Source: Antennarius striatus
Taxonomy: Eukaryota; Chordata; Actinopteri; Lophiiformes; Antennariidae
Length of the DNA: 64,000 nt
NCBI RefSeq assembly: GCF_040054535.1
Contig: NC_090783.1
Span: 7,388,501 to 7,452,500, forward strand
Reading direction: 5' to 3'
Of the stretch, positions 23,240 to 43,148 are shown one piece after another. The first letter of the stretch is position 1; each line of letters opens with the position of its first letter. Below the pieces are notes generated by a model, which worked only from the letters and a program-made list of their open reading frames with translations, was not told the DNA's origin and did no database searches. The position numbers and the translations under genes were made by a program.

Positions 23240-26230
23240 ATTTGGTTTATTCATTTTCTTTTTTCTGAATTTGTGTTTTTCTTTATTGAAAGAGGTCTTA
23301 GTTTTATGAACCTTTTCTGGACTGTCTAGGTTCACACTCTTCCTTACCGTTCCAACTTCACCAGTACAGTTTCAAACCCCCATTTTCATCTCTTCTGTCT
23401 TTATTAGACATGAAAATGCATGATGGTGAACTGTTGTGATAATATTTGTAATTAAATAATGCTTTTTGTTTGGGCATAAACAAACAACATCAGGGTTTTG
23501 ATTAGTCAGCTTTGGTTTACAATCCTTTTCTAACTGTAATCGAACAATAATGACTGTGATGTAATAGTTTTATTATCTTCTGTATTATGCATGCTACCTC
23601 AGTGTACGGTCTACATGTGCTTCTACAATACTTTTAGTACTCCAAAAATGTATGCATGATGATAAGGCTCAGTGGACCTCCAGTGACACATTCTGTATCT
23701 TGTATGACAAAAGTATTTCAACGTGATCTCACCTATTGTTAGTTTGTAATCAGTGCTCCTGCTCATCGGCAGGGTTAGGGTTATGCCTGCAACTAATAGA
23801 TACTGCCTTCACCAGTATTTATTATTGGTCATAAACTATCTGGTTAAAAAACAACAACTAACGTCTGTCTCTGGACCATCTCCTAAATATGTTACAAACT
23901 GTTAAGTCACTGCACCTTATTTTGTATAATGAGTATGATGAATATAATACCGTAAAAACGATTATCAATGAAATAAAAATTAAAAACCTTAACAATTGCC
24001 AATTTCTTCCCACACATAACACATATACGTATATTGTAAGTACTTTCATGTAAAAAAAATGAAATAGCAACAACCAGCATTTACCCTCATATAGGCCTCT
24101 TTTAGACAAAGGCTGGAAATACGTAATTCAGTGATTTCTAATGATCAGCCAATCATTTGTTGTGCAGGGAATTAGTGTAAAATATAGTATATACTGTACT
24201 GGTAGTTTCTCAAGATGAATTATTCAGTCCGGTGACTAACACTAATGGAGAAGCCTGTTAGAACAGTATTAAACTGCAGTCTCTTGGAATCAAAGATTGT
24301 TGTGCTTCACTTCATACTGGAATTATGTTTGCTAATCATCGTATGACTGTTCATGTAATTGTTCATCAGATCGATACAGCTATTTTAATTTCCTATCAAA
24401 TTAATTTTATTATATTACTTAATTTTGCCTGAGCCTTTGAGTTGCTTTGACAATAACATTTTAATTAAACTTAAATTAAAAGTATTCACACTGAGGCATG
24501 GCATGTTTGGCAGCTTAAAAATAATTTTACAATATTGAAGCAACTGTTTAAGTGTTATCAGCTATTTAACATCCTTCATGAAAGCTAATATAAAGATCTT
24601 AATGTCATGTTTTAGAACCGTATCAACTTTTTATGAATATTTATGTTGCCACAAAGGACAGCAGAATTTTGCTGAATTTCTCATTAGGAGTAAGGAAGTA
24701 AAACATTCCCGTCCTTTTTCCTCAAAACTAATTACTTTAAATATCAGTTGTCATGTCACAAAAGCACAACCCAGAAACCATGAAAATGAATTTAATAAAA
24801 AAAAGAAGCATTAACAAGTAGATAAGTGGTCCGAACAGAAAGGCATGTTAAGAACTTTTAAAAACACTCAAACTGAGTCAAATTTGCATTTGACTCAAAA
24901 ACAATTGTAAATCTTTTACGAGCTCATCCACTCTGCTGAACAGCGCTGTTTTCTCAATATCCAAAGCATAATCACCGCTGACAACATCGAGTTCACTTCT
25001 GAAAAGGCTTTCAAACAGGCAAACACTTCAATGAGGTATCACATGTGCCAGTTTTAAGTCCTGTCATAATCTCCCATCAGTCAACTGGGCATTTACAATT
25101 TGTATTAAAATAATAACAAAAGATAAACTTACTGGATATGAGTTGGCATGAGAAAAAAACAACAAAAACAAACAAACAAACAAACAACCCCCAAGCATTA
25201 ATCTTGCTAGCTCAGTTAAATTAATTTTCAAATTTAATAACCGTAACCTGACTGGATATAACAATCTCAAGAACACAGCCTTCACAGCAACAAATACATC
25301 AGCCACTATTTTTGCACTTTGGGTGCAGTTTGGCATTGTTGTAGAGAGGGAAAATGTTATCATCAAGGCATTGACAAAATCATAATCTGGATAAGAGTAC
25401 AACAGAAAACGATATGGAATTAGGAATACAGTCTGCTCAGTCTTTAAATTCTTTTAGTTGTATACACACCAGATATTTCACTTTCCACACAAGGTTTCCA
25501 AATATCAGTAAGTGTGCAGCATCACAACAGAAAACTGCAGATCAAAATTTAAGAAAAGTACATGTTTGAATAATCTACTATGAAGTGGTTAAACCTACAT
25601 ACTGCCATACCTGAATGTTTATCATCCCAGCTGACATCTTGTCACATTATTAAAGATCGCATACAAATATCTAGAAAAGAGCCCTTAAACGGGTAAAATA
25701 GCAGAAATGGTTTAACTCAAGTGTTGACGCTCACAAGTCTCCTGCAATCTGAAGATTGTACCTTCACGCACAGCAAACACCACAAGTCATCAACAATGAC
25801 TCAACTATAAGGTGATCAGTAATACTATAAAAAGGAATACTTTTCATATTAAGATTGGGATCGATTTAGTCTTAAACAGCATAGTAAGCAGGCATTATTT
25901 TAGACCAACAATTATTTTCTCTCCTCTGAAGGCCCTTAATACCAGCCCTCATCTCCAATCACAGTGTAACTGAAAAGATTTAATAAGGTGCCAGAGACAA
26001 CAAGTCCCGTTTATGCTGATCCAAGTTAAGCCCTGCCACTGCACGGTTCTCTGGTTTGGCCACTATAAATCAGGAGGTTGTGGGAATTCAGTTTGACGAT
26101 TAAGTTTGAAGAAACAATTTAACAATAACAGAGAAGTTATTAAATAAAAGAACACAAAATTCCACAATGGAGCTTTGCTTTAGAGATGAGGCTACACGGG
26201 CTTCTGGTATAAGAACCGGTCAGTTGGTAT
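23240..26230. other. Interval between smu1 and dnaja1 stop codons
   Basis: AT-rich sequence without a supported gene. The part adjoining 26230 is presumably the dnaja1 3' UTR (minus strand). No clear polyadenylation signal could be chosen among several TTTATT matches. Confidence 0.5.
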
Positions 26231-31980
<5,750 letters not shown>

Positions 31981-32410
31981 GTTTGTCTTTAGGAGATTAT
32001 CTGGAAGAGAAAAAATAAAGGAAAATGAAATGGAGATTACTGTACATGATTCTGAGTCAGATACAGTCATAGTGTTGATCCAGTACAGTTTTGGTAGAGG
32101 TATTTGCTCTTCAAACAACCTTCTACTTTACTTACATAATTTTGTATAAGACTATTGTACTGATGACTGAACATGAGAGGAGGACAGGAAACGCCCTGTT
32201 ATTCAGCCAACAACAATCACTGTTCGTGCTGAAAGGTCTGAGGGTCAAAACAGTATGGAAAACCTGTTGGCTCTCATACTGAAACATCCCACTGGTTCCA
32301 GTCAGTGGTATATTTAACACACTGCACGTGACATTAAGTGTATTTGGTCATATCACATTTTTCTGACCACACCCCACAGGGTTTATAAGCTGGGACATGA
32401 TCAGCCACCC

Positions 32411-32460
32411 TCTGAACTGAAGAAGTCTCTTGGATGAGAGACGAAACGTCTTCCAAGAAT
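32411..32460 (+). repeat. Dispersed repeat with nested hairpin
   Basis: CTGAAGAAGTCTCTTGGATG is followed by AGAGACGAAACGTCTTCCAAG. GTCTCT pairs with AGAGAC around a TGGATG loop, and GAAGA pairs with the outer TCTTC. I recall closely similar hairpin-bearing repeats elsewhere in fish genomes. The element family is not assigned. Confidence 0.55.
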
Positions 32461-32899
32461 TACAGCTTTTGGATAACAATGACCTGCATGACTGGGAACC
32501 TACAGACATTTTTCTGATATATTTAATACGAGGGCCATTGTAACACACCAGTCATGTTTATCAACATGCATTGCCAGTCAGTCAGATATGAAAAATGAAA
32601 AAGTCATAAAAAATAGTCATCTGATCACTGAAGATATCCCTTCATTTAAGAAAACAAATTCTGTTTGATAAAACAATAATGTAATGAAATGTAATTAACG
32701 AAAATAATTAACAATGAAAAGCTGGGACACCACTGACTAACTTCCAGTGAGTAAATCCAGTGGCTTGCTGATCAGATCATGATTAAAGTTTGAGATGATT
32801 CGAGAAGGCTGATGTTTTTAGGGTGATTCATCCATGCTCCACATTCAGCAGAAACACTGAATAGACTTTGTACCCACCCTCTTAAGACATTGACAGAAA

Positions 32900-32968
32900 A
32901 TTTAAACTGAAACATAGGTTATATTTCGGGATTAATAAAGTATCTATCTATCTATCTATCTATCTATA
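32900..32968 (+). mobile_element. 3' end of a LINE with (TCTA)n tail
   Basis: TTCGGGATTAATAAAGTATC followed by seven TCTA units is the usual 3' terminus of fish L2/CR1-group LINEs. The body is absent or too decayed to see. Confidence 0.5.
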
Positions 32969-33607
32969 TTTAGGAAACCATTTCTGTACGTAATGTTGTG
33001 TAGATTCCTTTGTAACAATTTGGAATCTACAATCCCGTGATTGATCTGAAAAGAAGAAACTGGCATATGCTGGCAGATATATGGGCGAAACAAATAACAG
33101 TTTCTGGACTAATAACCTTTGAATCTGATATCAACCAGGAAAGAAAATATGATGCCGCACAAATAAAATACACGGAACCAAGCCACGAGCACCTCCTATT
33201 CAGAATTTCAGAGCGATATTTGAGTAAATATATTCACCAACATTCTTCCACCAGTAACAAACTTTTTAATCAATATACGAGTTTGACACGAGGTGTTAGT
33301 TCATGGACAGTAAACAGGCACAATTTAGAAAATAGCTGGTCGATTTTGAGTGACAATTATAAATCAAAGTAAACATATTCGCTAGCTCGACGGTCACTGT
33401 TTCATTACCTTCTTACTTAAGCTAGCGTTACTTGGCCCAACAAATGATAGCTTGGCTGATGCTAACACGTTAGCAATGCCGAGATTCTAACTTTACGCCT
33501 AGAAAATAAACTTAACAGGGGTTCGAACAAAAAATCTACAGTCAAATAATTATTTCATAACATTATAAAACAGTCATATGTTCAATATTTATAAATTTAG
33601 AATATAC

Positions 33608-33757
33608 CTCAGTTCAGTCCCTTCCAGAATCTTCCAACACGCCTCTACCTTGGGCCAAAAACCTGATTGAATGACGTCATACTTCCGCGACGAAAACGTC
33701 ACCATACCGATCGTGGGCTGTAGCAGGAGTGGAAATTTTGATACATTAAATCATAAA
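33608..33757. promoter_or_regulatory. Bidirectional dnaja1/aptx promoter with heat-shock element and CRE
   Basis: The noncoding first exon of dnaja1 probably ends at a donor whose gt is 33607-33606; the matching acceptor lies just above 32000. aptx begins at 33758. Between them, TTCCAGAATCTTC (33622-33634) is a perfect three-unit heat-shock element (TTCnnGAAnnTTC). TGACGTCA (about 33672-33679) is a full CRE/ATF site. No TATA box is evident. The heat-shock element suits dnaja1, a stress-inducible co-chaperone. Whether it lies inside the transcribed first exon or just upstream depends on the unknown start site. Confidence 0.6.
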
Positions 33758-36690
33758 ATGCCAATTTGTTGGCTTATCAGTGTGGAGGGAAATCACAAGC
33801 CAATTCGACTGCCTCACTTACAGACAGTTGTTCTCGGTCGAGGTCCAGAAACGACCATTAAAGACAAAAAATGCTCTCGGCAGCAAGGTAATTCAAAATA
33901 GACGACTGGTTGATACGCTAGCCAATAACTTTTATCATTAAAAACGAAGCGTCCAGAAGATGTACTCAAAAGTCTTTGGTATATGCCGCTCTAGTAAGTT
34001 GTATAATTTACTGAAGACATACAGCAAAACGTTTTTGAATGGTTTTGCATTGTTAGTTTGACAAAATGTCACTTTGAACCTTTACAAATTGTGAATATTT
34101 TGTACCACTGTTTTATGGACTCGGCAATTAATCGTGAAAACTTTCAAAAAATATAATTCATAATGTAAATAGTAGCCATCTCTATTGTTACCTGAATGTA
34201 GATTGGTTTTTACTAATAGTGCTACTACCACTACGACTAATAAATACGTTTTGTTTTTTTTCCATACAATAAATGGTGCTCAATGTAAATACTATTTACA
34301 GATTAACATGTGCATATCCTCAACATTGAAATAAGGAAACTTATGGACTCAAGACTTTACTTCAGAGCTATTAAATCATCTGTCCAAATACCTTAATCCA
34401 GATGTTTAGATTTGGCTAAACAGTTGTATCCCCTGGAACTTTAATTAATCATGTACTGTATTATATTTTTCCCCCCTTTTTTTAAAAACAAAATTTCATA
34501 GACTACTGATATTAAAATATGTACCTATGTTTCATATTGAAGTTAAAGGAAATATTCTGAAGGTTTTTAAATACATTTTCACCAGTGCAAATGCCATTCT
34601 TTTCCAACCAGTTGAACTGCAAGCAGAATGCAACAAAGGCTATGTTAAAGTCAGACAGGTAAGAAACACTGGCAGACAGCTGTGCCCATCAGAATCACTG
34701 ACCTAATCTGCTTTCTGAACATCTATTTTTGACACATTGTGTTCTCTCAAGGTGCTGGAATGATCACTGATTAGCACTGGTGATTTACAACTCATCTTTA
34801 TCTCACATTTACTCCAAAGCTGGGTTCGAATCCCACCTCTATAGATTCTGTGGTGGTGGGAAAGGACAACGTGGTTAAAATGAAACCAGGACAGCAGCTT
34901 CATCTTGTTAATCAGCTGTACCAATACACACTGGAGTTTAAGGTGGATCCCACTGGGTTACATGGTGGCAGCAAAAGACCACGAGAGCCAACTTTAGACG
35001 ACAGAGACGGCCACAGAGAATCACCAAATTTGAAAGCAGCAAAACAGACAGATAGGGTGTCTGTGCCAGTCAACCATCGTGAAGCCACAAAAACAAGTGT
35101 AAGATAAACGGGATGTGTCTGTATTTAAAATGTTTTTGATTTTTTTTTTTCTGGATCTACTGGACATTTATGAATATTGCTGCTGTGCTGCAGGAACATG
35201 TCGGACATTGGAACCAGGGTCTTAAAGCCTCGATGCACGACCCACAGATGCAGGTAGCTGCGAGCTCACGAATGTGTCACTTTGTTGAGTTTACTGTATA
35301 ACACTGAAAGGAATATTGAATGACATTGTCTGCTTTTTTCTAGGTGTACAAAGATGATTTAGTGGTAGTAATCAAGGATAAATACCCCAAAGCTCGTTAC
35401 CACTGGCTTGTCCTACCCTGGCAGTCCATTTCCAGTTTGAAGGCCTTGCGTGATGAGCACTGTGGTCTTTTGAAACACATGCAGCGAGTTGCTGATCAGA
35501 TGATTCAGAAATGTCCAGATGTTCACTCAACACACTTCCGAAAGGGGTACCATGCCATCCCTAGTATGAGGTGAGACTTAAAAATATAAATGTCTTTTGT
35601 GACATCAGATCTGATCGATGTTCACTGCTGTCGTTGACTGAACCACTTATGTCTGTTGCTGTCCAATTATTGCATTTACAGTATTTCTCTTTTTAAATGG
35701 CAGTTATTCTAATTTTATTTGAGTGTTTCTTTCATTTGGTAGACTGTAGAAAGCATTTTAAATTGTATATGCACATGAAATGTGCTTTTAAACATACTTC
35801 TTTACTGTGTAGTATGCAACACAGCCAAAACCCTTCTCGAAACTATTTTAGTTGCAATTGAATTTGGAATCTGCACCCAGAGCTCAACGCTGCTTCCCCC
35901 TGCATGTGATGTGTGACCAACTTTTAACTTTTCCCTTATTGCCACTTAGTTTAAGAAAAGTTACAGGGTTATTTATTTACAAGGAAAATGCTGTGACAAG
36001 GAAGCAGTGTCCATTAGTTTCTTCCTTGAATGCATATATTTTAATTACAGACTGAAAGTAAAGACCTCAAAACGAATGCTTTGGGTTTTAAACAATGAAC
36101 AGAATTCACAAGTCTTAATTTGCCCAATACATCAGTTTCAGTGGCTTTTAAAAATCCTTCTTAGCAATGTGTGCAGTTCTTTAATACAAATTACTAGTTC
36201 CTAACTGGCACATATATATTGTATAATGCAAATTTCAGCAGAAAGTTCATCAGCTGTTCATTGTTTTTTCTTACATTAAAAATTAAAGGTTTGTGTTTTG
36301 TGTATTTTCTTTCAGTCATGTACACCTCCATGTGATCAGCCAAGACTTTGACTCTCCTTGTTTGAAGACCAAAAAGCACTGGAACTCATTCACAACTGAC
36401 TATTTCATTGAGTCTCATGGTGAAGGCAAATTTTTTTTAATGTGATATTTTCAGAGTTGTGAACTTCCAAGTTATTACACTTAAGTGTATACTCATGCAC
36501 ACTCGCACTTTCTCCCATTTTTTCTTCTTTTTCAGATATTGTTCAGATGCTTGAAACAAATGGAAGGGTCACAGTCAAAGAAGGGATCATTGAGTTATTG
36601 AAACAATCACTTTCCTGTCACATGTGTCACAAAGAGCTGGCCACTGTACCGTCTCTGAAGGAACACATAAAGTCTCACTTTCCCCGCTAA
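33758..36690 (+). CDS. aptx: Aprataxin, DNA-adenylate hydrolase (complete, 7 coding exons)
   Basis: Exons: 33758-33887, 34612-34658, 34820-35098, 35194-35253, 35344-35570, 36316-36419 and 36536-36690; 1002 nt, 333 aa (human 356 in its long form). Domain order matches the family. The FHA-like N-terminus ([24 protein letters not shown]) binds phosphorylated XRCC1/XRCC4. A variable linker with a basic stretch follows. The HIT domain carries the catalytic HVHLHV triad (exon 6) and [14 protein letters not shown]-terminal C2H2 zinc finger reads [21 protein letters not shown]. The enzyme removes AMP from abortive DNA-ligation ends in the nucleus. The start was chosen because MPICWL aligns with human MMRVCWL; an in-frame ATG at 33671 lies in the CRE and is unlikely. 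AATAAA is at 36964-36969. Confidence 0.96.
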
Positions 36691-37289
36691 TGACATAACC
36701 TCAAGGAGGATCTCATTCTTTATTTGTTTAAGGGTTCATGTTTCAGCTGTGTTACATTGACATCACATATTTCTGTTTTTTTTTTTTAGTTATACATTTT
36801 TTAAAACTTGGTTAAAAAGTTGCAACTTGTCATTTGTCAGTAGGGTTAAGATGAAGACCCCAATGAAGATGGTTGCTACTTCTCTTGGATGTCATCTACT
36901 TAATTAGAATATTTCATCTGGTGTTCCCACATGTTCAATTTTTTTTTTTTTACATTTTCTAAAAATAAATATACCGATTTTGCAGCATCTGTTCCCTGAT
37001 CGCAGAACACCGATGTGTTTAATTTCATTTACATCATCCCAAATGAATGCCAAGCTTTAAGCAACTCAGAAGTGTTCACATTTCATGTTGTATCGCAAAA
37101 GACATTAAACAGTTTGGATGGACACCTTTGTTCTCAGCTATTTTGGTTATCATAGCGCTAGATTAACATCTCCCTGATTAATTTTAAATTTGAGCACAGG
37201 TTTTGTCCATGACTGGTAAACAAAAAAACAGAAACAGAAAAACGAAACAGGTTTTGTCCATTACAGGTAAACAACATAGAAAGACTTGT

Positions 37290-37305
37290 CGCCACCTAGT
37301 GGCGT
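37290..37305. promoter_or_regulatory. CTCF-like motif beside the tRNA gene
   Basis: CGCCACCTAGTGGCG is nearly palindromic and fits the CTCF core on the minus strand (CCACTAGGTGGCG, 12 of 14 positions by eye). It lies about 150 bp from the tRNA gene, between aptx and the SCPP cluster. Confidence 0.35.
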
Positions 37306-37449
37306 TTCTAAGTACAAGCAGGACCTGTGATTTTGACTCAACAGGCGGAATGAACACATTTCCGAAATTTTAGGGCGGAAATAAGGAGTAATGCGACTAA
37401 TTCGTAATTATAGCTACGTGCAATTTTATGTAAAATACGCAAAATTCAT

Positions 37450-37523
37450 TGGCCCGTACGGGTCTCGAACCCGCGACCTTGGCGTTATTAGCACCACGCT
37501 CTAACCAACTGAGCTAACCGGCC
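37450..37523 (-). tRNA. tRNA-Ile (anticodon AAT)
   Basis: On the minus strand the 74 nt begin GGCCGGTTAGCTCAGTTGG, with a D-arm containing the A box. The anticodon arm is TGGTGCTAATAACGCC (loop CTAATAA, anticodon AAT). The B box GGGTTCGAGACC is in the T-arm, and the acceptor 3' strand ACGGGCC is followed by discriminator A. GGCCGGT pairs with ACGGGCC with one mismatch or wobble. Apart from one or two T-arm changes it equals the usual vertebrate tRNA-Ile(AAT) as I recall it. A TTTT terminator occurs within about 15 nt downstream. No intron. Confidence 0.97.
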
Positions 37524-38003
37524 TACTGGAAACAAATGTCAAGCTGGATCAATATAAATCTGCAAAAGGCTGCATAAGTATAGAAACAGATTTTATTTGT
37601 ATGCTGTAGCACCTTTCAGGACAAACCACCGAGACTAGTTTACAGCATATATTTTTGAAAAATAGTATAAAAACACGTTTTACAGTGTCCATGATCATTA
37701 GTGCATTGTTTAAAATAAGTCATTACTCATTGTTCTGAATCGTTTGTTTATAAATGGTCAGTTATTGATAAAACATGCAATAATGATTTCCTAAATAGTG
37801 TAAATGCAGAGGCAAATTTATCATGCCAATAATCACATATAAAAATCACAGCTAAATAACTTCAAAGAAAACAGCAAAAAATATCAACATCAAAGAGTGA
37901 TGGATGGGCAAGACTAAATTTGACTTCCTGAGGTTTTCAGACAGATGATTTTGATAGCACTATAGTTCATAGTGGGTAACACAAAGCTCCCCTAGGCATT
38001 CTA

Positions 38004-40613
38004 TCATCTCTTTAGAGTTAACTCTCTTTCTGTGTCTTCTGACACCATCAGATTGGGAACCGAAAGCTGAGCATCATCTCCTATATCCTGGAAGAAGTAT
38101 TCGTCACTTTCACAGCTCTTGGTTCCATTCACACAGTCTTGAGTTTTGATTTGTTCAATCTCCATGCTGTCACTGGCATCACTATCTTCTGTGCTTTCGC
38201 TGGTGTCCTGGCTGTCACTGGTTTCACTGGTGTCACTGCTGTCGCCGACACTGCTCCCAGTCAGGTCTAATTGACCAGTGACCTCTGTACTGCTGTTCTC
38301 TGCACTCAGGGTTTTTATGACACTGGCGATAACCTGAACCAAATTCTAATGTGTAAAAATGAGCAGAAAACTGTGTCAGTCAAATGTTATCTCAGCTAAA
38401 GCAGGAAATTCAAAACTGAGTGTGGAAAATGTTTATCTCACCTTTCGAACATTCTCCTCACTGCCCATGCTGTCATCTCTAGTTTCACCCATAAATCCTA
38501 TCTATGGAAACAGAATGGAAAAATGTGAGGTCAAAGGTGACCAAATGAATGTTTGGAATTTTTTTTCAATTTTGAAAGATTACTTAATTTGATTAGTCTT
38601 ACTTCATCTGCTTCATCAGATTGACTGTTACTTTCCTCTGAGGTCTGTTTGTGTTAAGAAGAGACAGAATTTTAGAATCCATGCAGCATTTCTTTCTTAC
38701 AGCAAATTGGGAGACAAATGAAATAATAAAAGCAACAATTTCCAAAAATTACCGTTTGATCCTCTTCCTCACTGCTTAGGCTGCTGTCTGTGATTTCAGT
38801 TATGGAGTCTGCCTGTGGAAATACAAGAATATTATTCAAGAATCAAGAGTATTATTGTCATGTGCACAGCAAACAAGTAGTTATACTATGCAATAAAATT
38901 CTTATTCCGTTCATTCACCCTAAAAAAGAAGGCATACTAAAAAAAATAAGAACAGGAGAAACAAAAGCAACAATAAAAACAACAATAAACGATTAAAAGA
39001 AGCAATACAATGTTTAGTGTTATGAATATGTGTGTGTTGCTTTTGGAATGTGTTGATTGATTAAGTCTTACCTCATCATCTTCAGCAGATTGACTGTCAC
39101 TCTCTGTTGAATTCTGTTTATGAAAAAGAAACACCATGTTGTAGAAACGGCACTTTTTCACATTAATTATTAATTCAGTTTGCTCTGTATCTTCCACAGT
39201 ATGTAAAACCAACAATACCATGCTTATTACAATTAATTTATTAAAATAAAGTAAAAAAAGAGATTTGATGCAACACACCGTTTCCACCGATGCCGATTCT
39301 AATGATTCTGACTCTAAGCTCTGACTCTGAAAACACACATTTGATAAGATGTAATCAGACACTGCACAGTTTTTATGTTGTTCAGATCAAAATGGCTAGA
39401 TTTTCAGATTTTCTGTCAAGAATAAATAATAACTTACTTGACTTGAGGCTGACTCTTCAGAGCTCTGCTGCTAAAATATGAACACATCCATTGAAGTGAA
39501 AATCATCAGGTAAAAGTTATGCACAAACTCATCTGCACTGCAAAATAATTTTTACGTATCACTGGAGAAAATCCACACATTACCTGAATCTCTATATTCT
39601 TATTTTCAGGTGAGTTTGGAACTGATGGCGTTTCAACCTGGTGAAAAAAATAAAAGAATGTACAGCCAGTGTATTTACAACTGAGACACACACAAAAATC
39701 AGTTCTTTGTCTTATGATCCATCCATCCATCCATCCATCCATCCATCCATCCATCCATCCATCCATCCATCTATCCATCCATCCATCTAGGGTCACTGGT
39801 GGGGTGGAGAATAACAAATTGAATATAACTCACTTGACTTGAGGATTTTTCTTCAGAACTTTGTTGCATCACTTGAATCAATGTAGCCTGATTTTCAGCA
39901 GAGTGTGAAGCAGACACGCTCTCAGCCTGACACAAAAACAAGGCAATTATAAACCAAAAGATACCTAACAGTGCTTTAAAACTGCAGTACAAGCAATTGT
40001 TTCTTCAATTTAAGACGCATTCACAACAACCCTCACTCAGACAAGCTATTGCTACATAAAGAAATGATTCCAGACATGCAGTATGTTAAGATTTGATCCC
40101 TAAAATAGTCTTGAGTTGTGGAATGTCTTGAGTAACCACATCTGTTAGATTTTTTTTGCTGACTGTTTAAGAAGCACACAATCTGGATGCAGTTTAGCAA
40201 TTTAAATGATAACAATTCTGTGTTTCTTGTGTAATAATGCAAGTATTTAAATATGAGATAATTTGAAGGAAGATTAGTTTTAAAACTCACTGTGTTTGAG
40301 CCAAGCTCATTCGATACTGAAGCGTCATTGTATACAAGCTGGAAAGAAGAAGTGATTAAGACACTTTTTCACATGACAAGTGATCACGCTTTTCTTGGAT
40401 GCTGTCATGTAAGAGTTAAGAACAGTTTTGCAGTACATACATTTATCTGTTTGATCAAGGAGACTTTTAAGGATGTTTTCGAAATGACAATTAAAATTTA
40501 TTACACTACTATTTAAAAATATGACTTCAGAGAGTGTAAAAAAAACTTTTCATACTTACTGGTATGGAAAAAACTGCTCCAACCAGACAAAATGCTATTA
40601 TGATAACCTTCAT
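38004..40613 (-). CDS. scpp1: Acidic secretory calcium-binding phosphoprotein (scpp1-like, 11 coding exons)
   Basis: Minus-strand coding exons: 40613-40560, 40338-40291, 39926-39834, 39637-39584, 39470-39438, 39326-39279, 39113-39072, 38812-38753, 38644-38603, 38501-38442 and 38345-38004. All introns are phase 0; 291 aa. Exon 1 of the CDS is a signal peptide ([18 protein letters not shown]). The mature chain is dominated by Ser, Glu and Asp, with many S-x-E sites for Fam20C-type kinases ([39 protein letters not shown]). The last exon is Ser/Asp rich ([18 protein letters not shown]). Such proteins are secreted by bone and dentine cells and bind calcium or apatite. Position beside sparcl1 and composition favour scpp1; spp1 is less likely because no RGD was seen. 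Several exons look like tandem duplicates. Confidence 0.8.
39718..39788. repeat. (ATCC)n microsatellite in an scpp1-like intron
   Basis: About 17 ATCC units with one ATCT interruption, within the intron between coding exons 39926-39834 and 39637-39584. Confidence 0.95.
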
Positions 40614-40741
40614 CCTGAAACAGAAATACATCAAGAAATGAATATAGTCAATTACTAATTTTAAAATACTAATAAGAAATAGTAACTACCACATCAAAAC
40701 ATGAAAAGAAAATGACAATTACTCAAAATATGATCATTCAC

Positions 40742-40896
40742 CTTTTTGATCGCTGGAATCAGAGCAATAAAAAATATTCTCAGTGGTCCTTGTTCAGTGG
40801 ATGGAGCAGCAAAGAGGAGCGTCCAGTGGCAGCTGATGCAGTATAGGCACCGGTGTGTGGATATGCTGTAGGAAACTCCAAGGACGACTTTTTATA
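40742..40896 (-). promoter_or_regulatory. scpp1-like gene: TATA box and noncoding first exon
   Basis: On the minus strand TATAAAAAG (40896-40888) is followed about 30 bp later by the probable start, near 40862. A noncoding exon runs to a donor at 40742 (GTGAAT next). It splices to the signal-peptide exon with acceptor TTTCAG just above 40613. A (CA)n tract begins about 95 bp upstream of the TATA box. Confidence 0.6.
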
Positions 40897-40988
40897 AGCA
40901 CCCTTAATTGAAGCAGTTACATCACTTCCTTCCGGATGTCTCTCCACTGTCTATATTCCAAGGTGTATTTTTTCCAGAAGACACACTT

Positions 40989-42920
<1,932 letters not shown>

Positions 42921-43089
42921 GTGAAAAATCTCCCTCCCTCTCTCTTTCTTTGTGTGTGTATCTTGGTCGCTCAGAGACCCTCCCAAAGTCAGAAAAAGTA
43001 TTGACGTAATAGGCCCAGAAAAAGCAGTGTGTTTGTGGGACAGTGTGAGGGTCTCCTCAAATACAAAAGGACATCTTCAAAGGGTCAAC

Positions 43090-43148
43090 ACGGGCAAACA
43101 CAACCATTTGTGTGGGATTCTTGTTTCTCTCGCAGCTCCCAGCCTCAG
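43090..43148 (+). promoter_or_regulatory. Possible sparcl1 noncoding first exon and promoter
   Basis: A CT-rich box (42930-42950, CTCCCTCCCTCTCTC) recalls the purine-rich element of SPARC-family promoters. AATACAAAAGG (about 43058-43068) is a weak TATA-like motif. CCCAGCCTCAG before gtaaca (donor at 43149) could be the end of exon 1. This is inference from position and motif only. Confidence 0.35.

Noticed and set aside
32411-32460. Functional hammerhead ribozyme
   Set aside because: The core reads TGGATGA rather than CUGAUGA and helix geometry could not be closed; kept only as a structured repeat.
33671-33757. Upstream in-frame ATG giving a longer aprataxin
   Set aside because: It lies in the CRE of the shared promoter, and the family N-terminus aligns with the ATG at 33758.
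34818-34848. T-arm-like GGTTCGAATCCCACC suggesting a tRNA or SINE in aptx
   Set aside because: It is coding sequence: the frame reads [15 protein letters not shown], which matches aprataxin at the expected exon.
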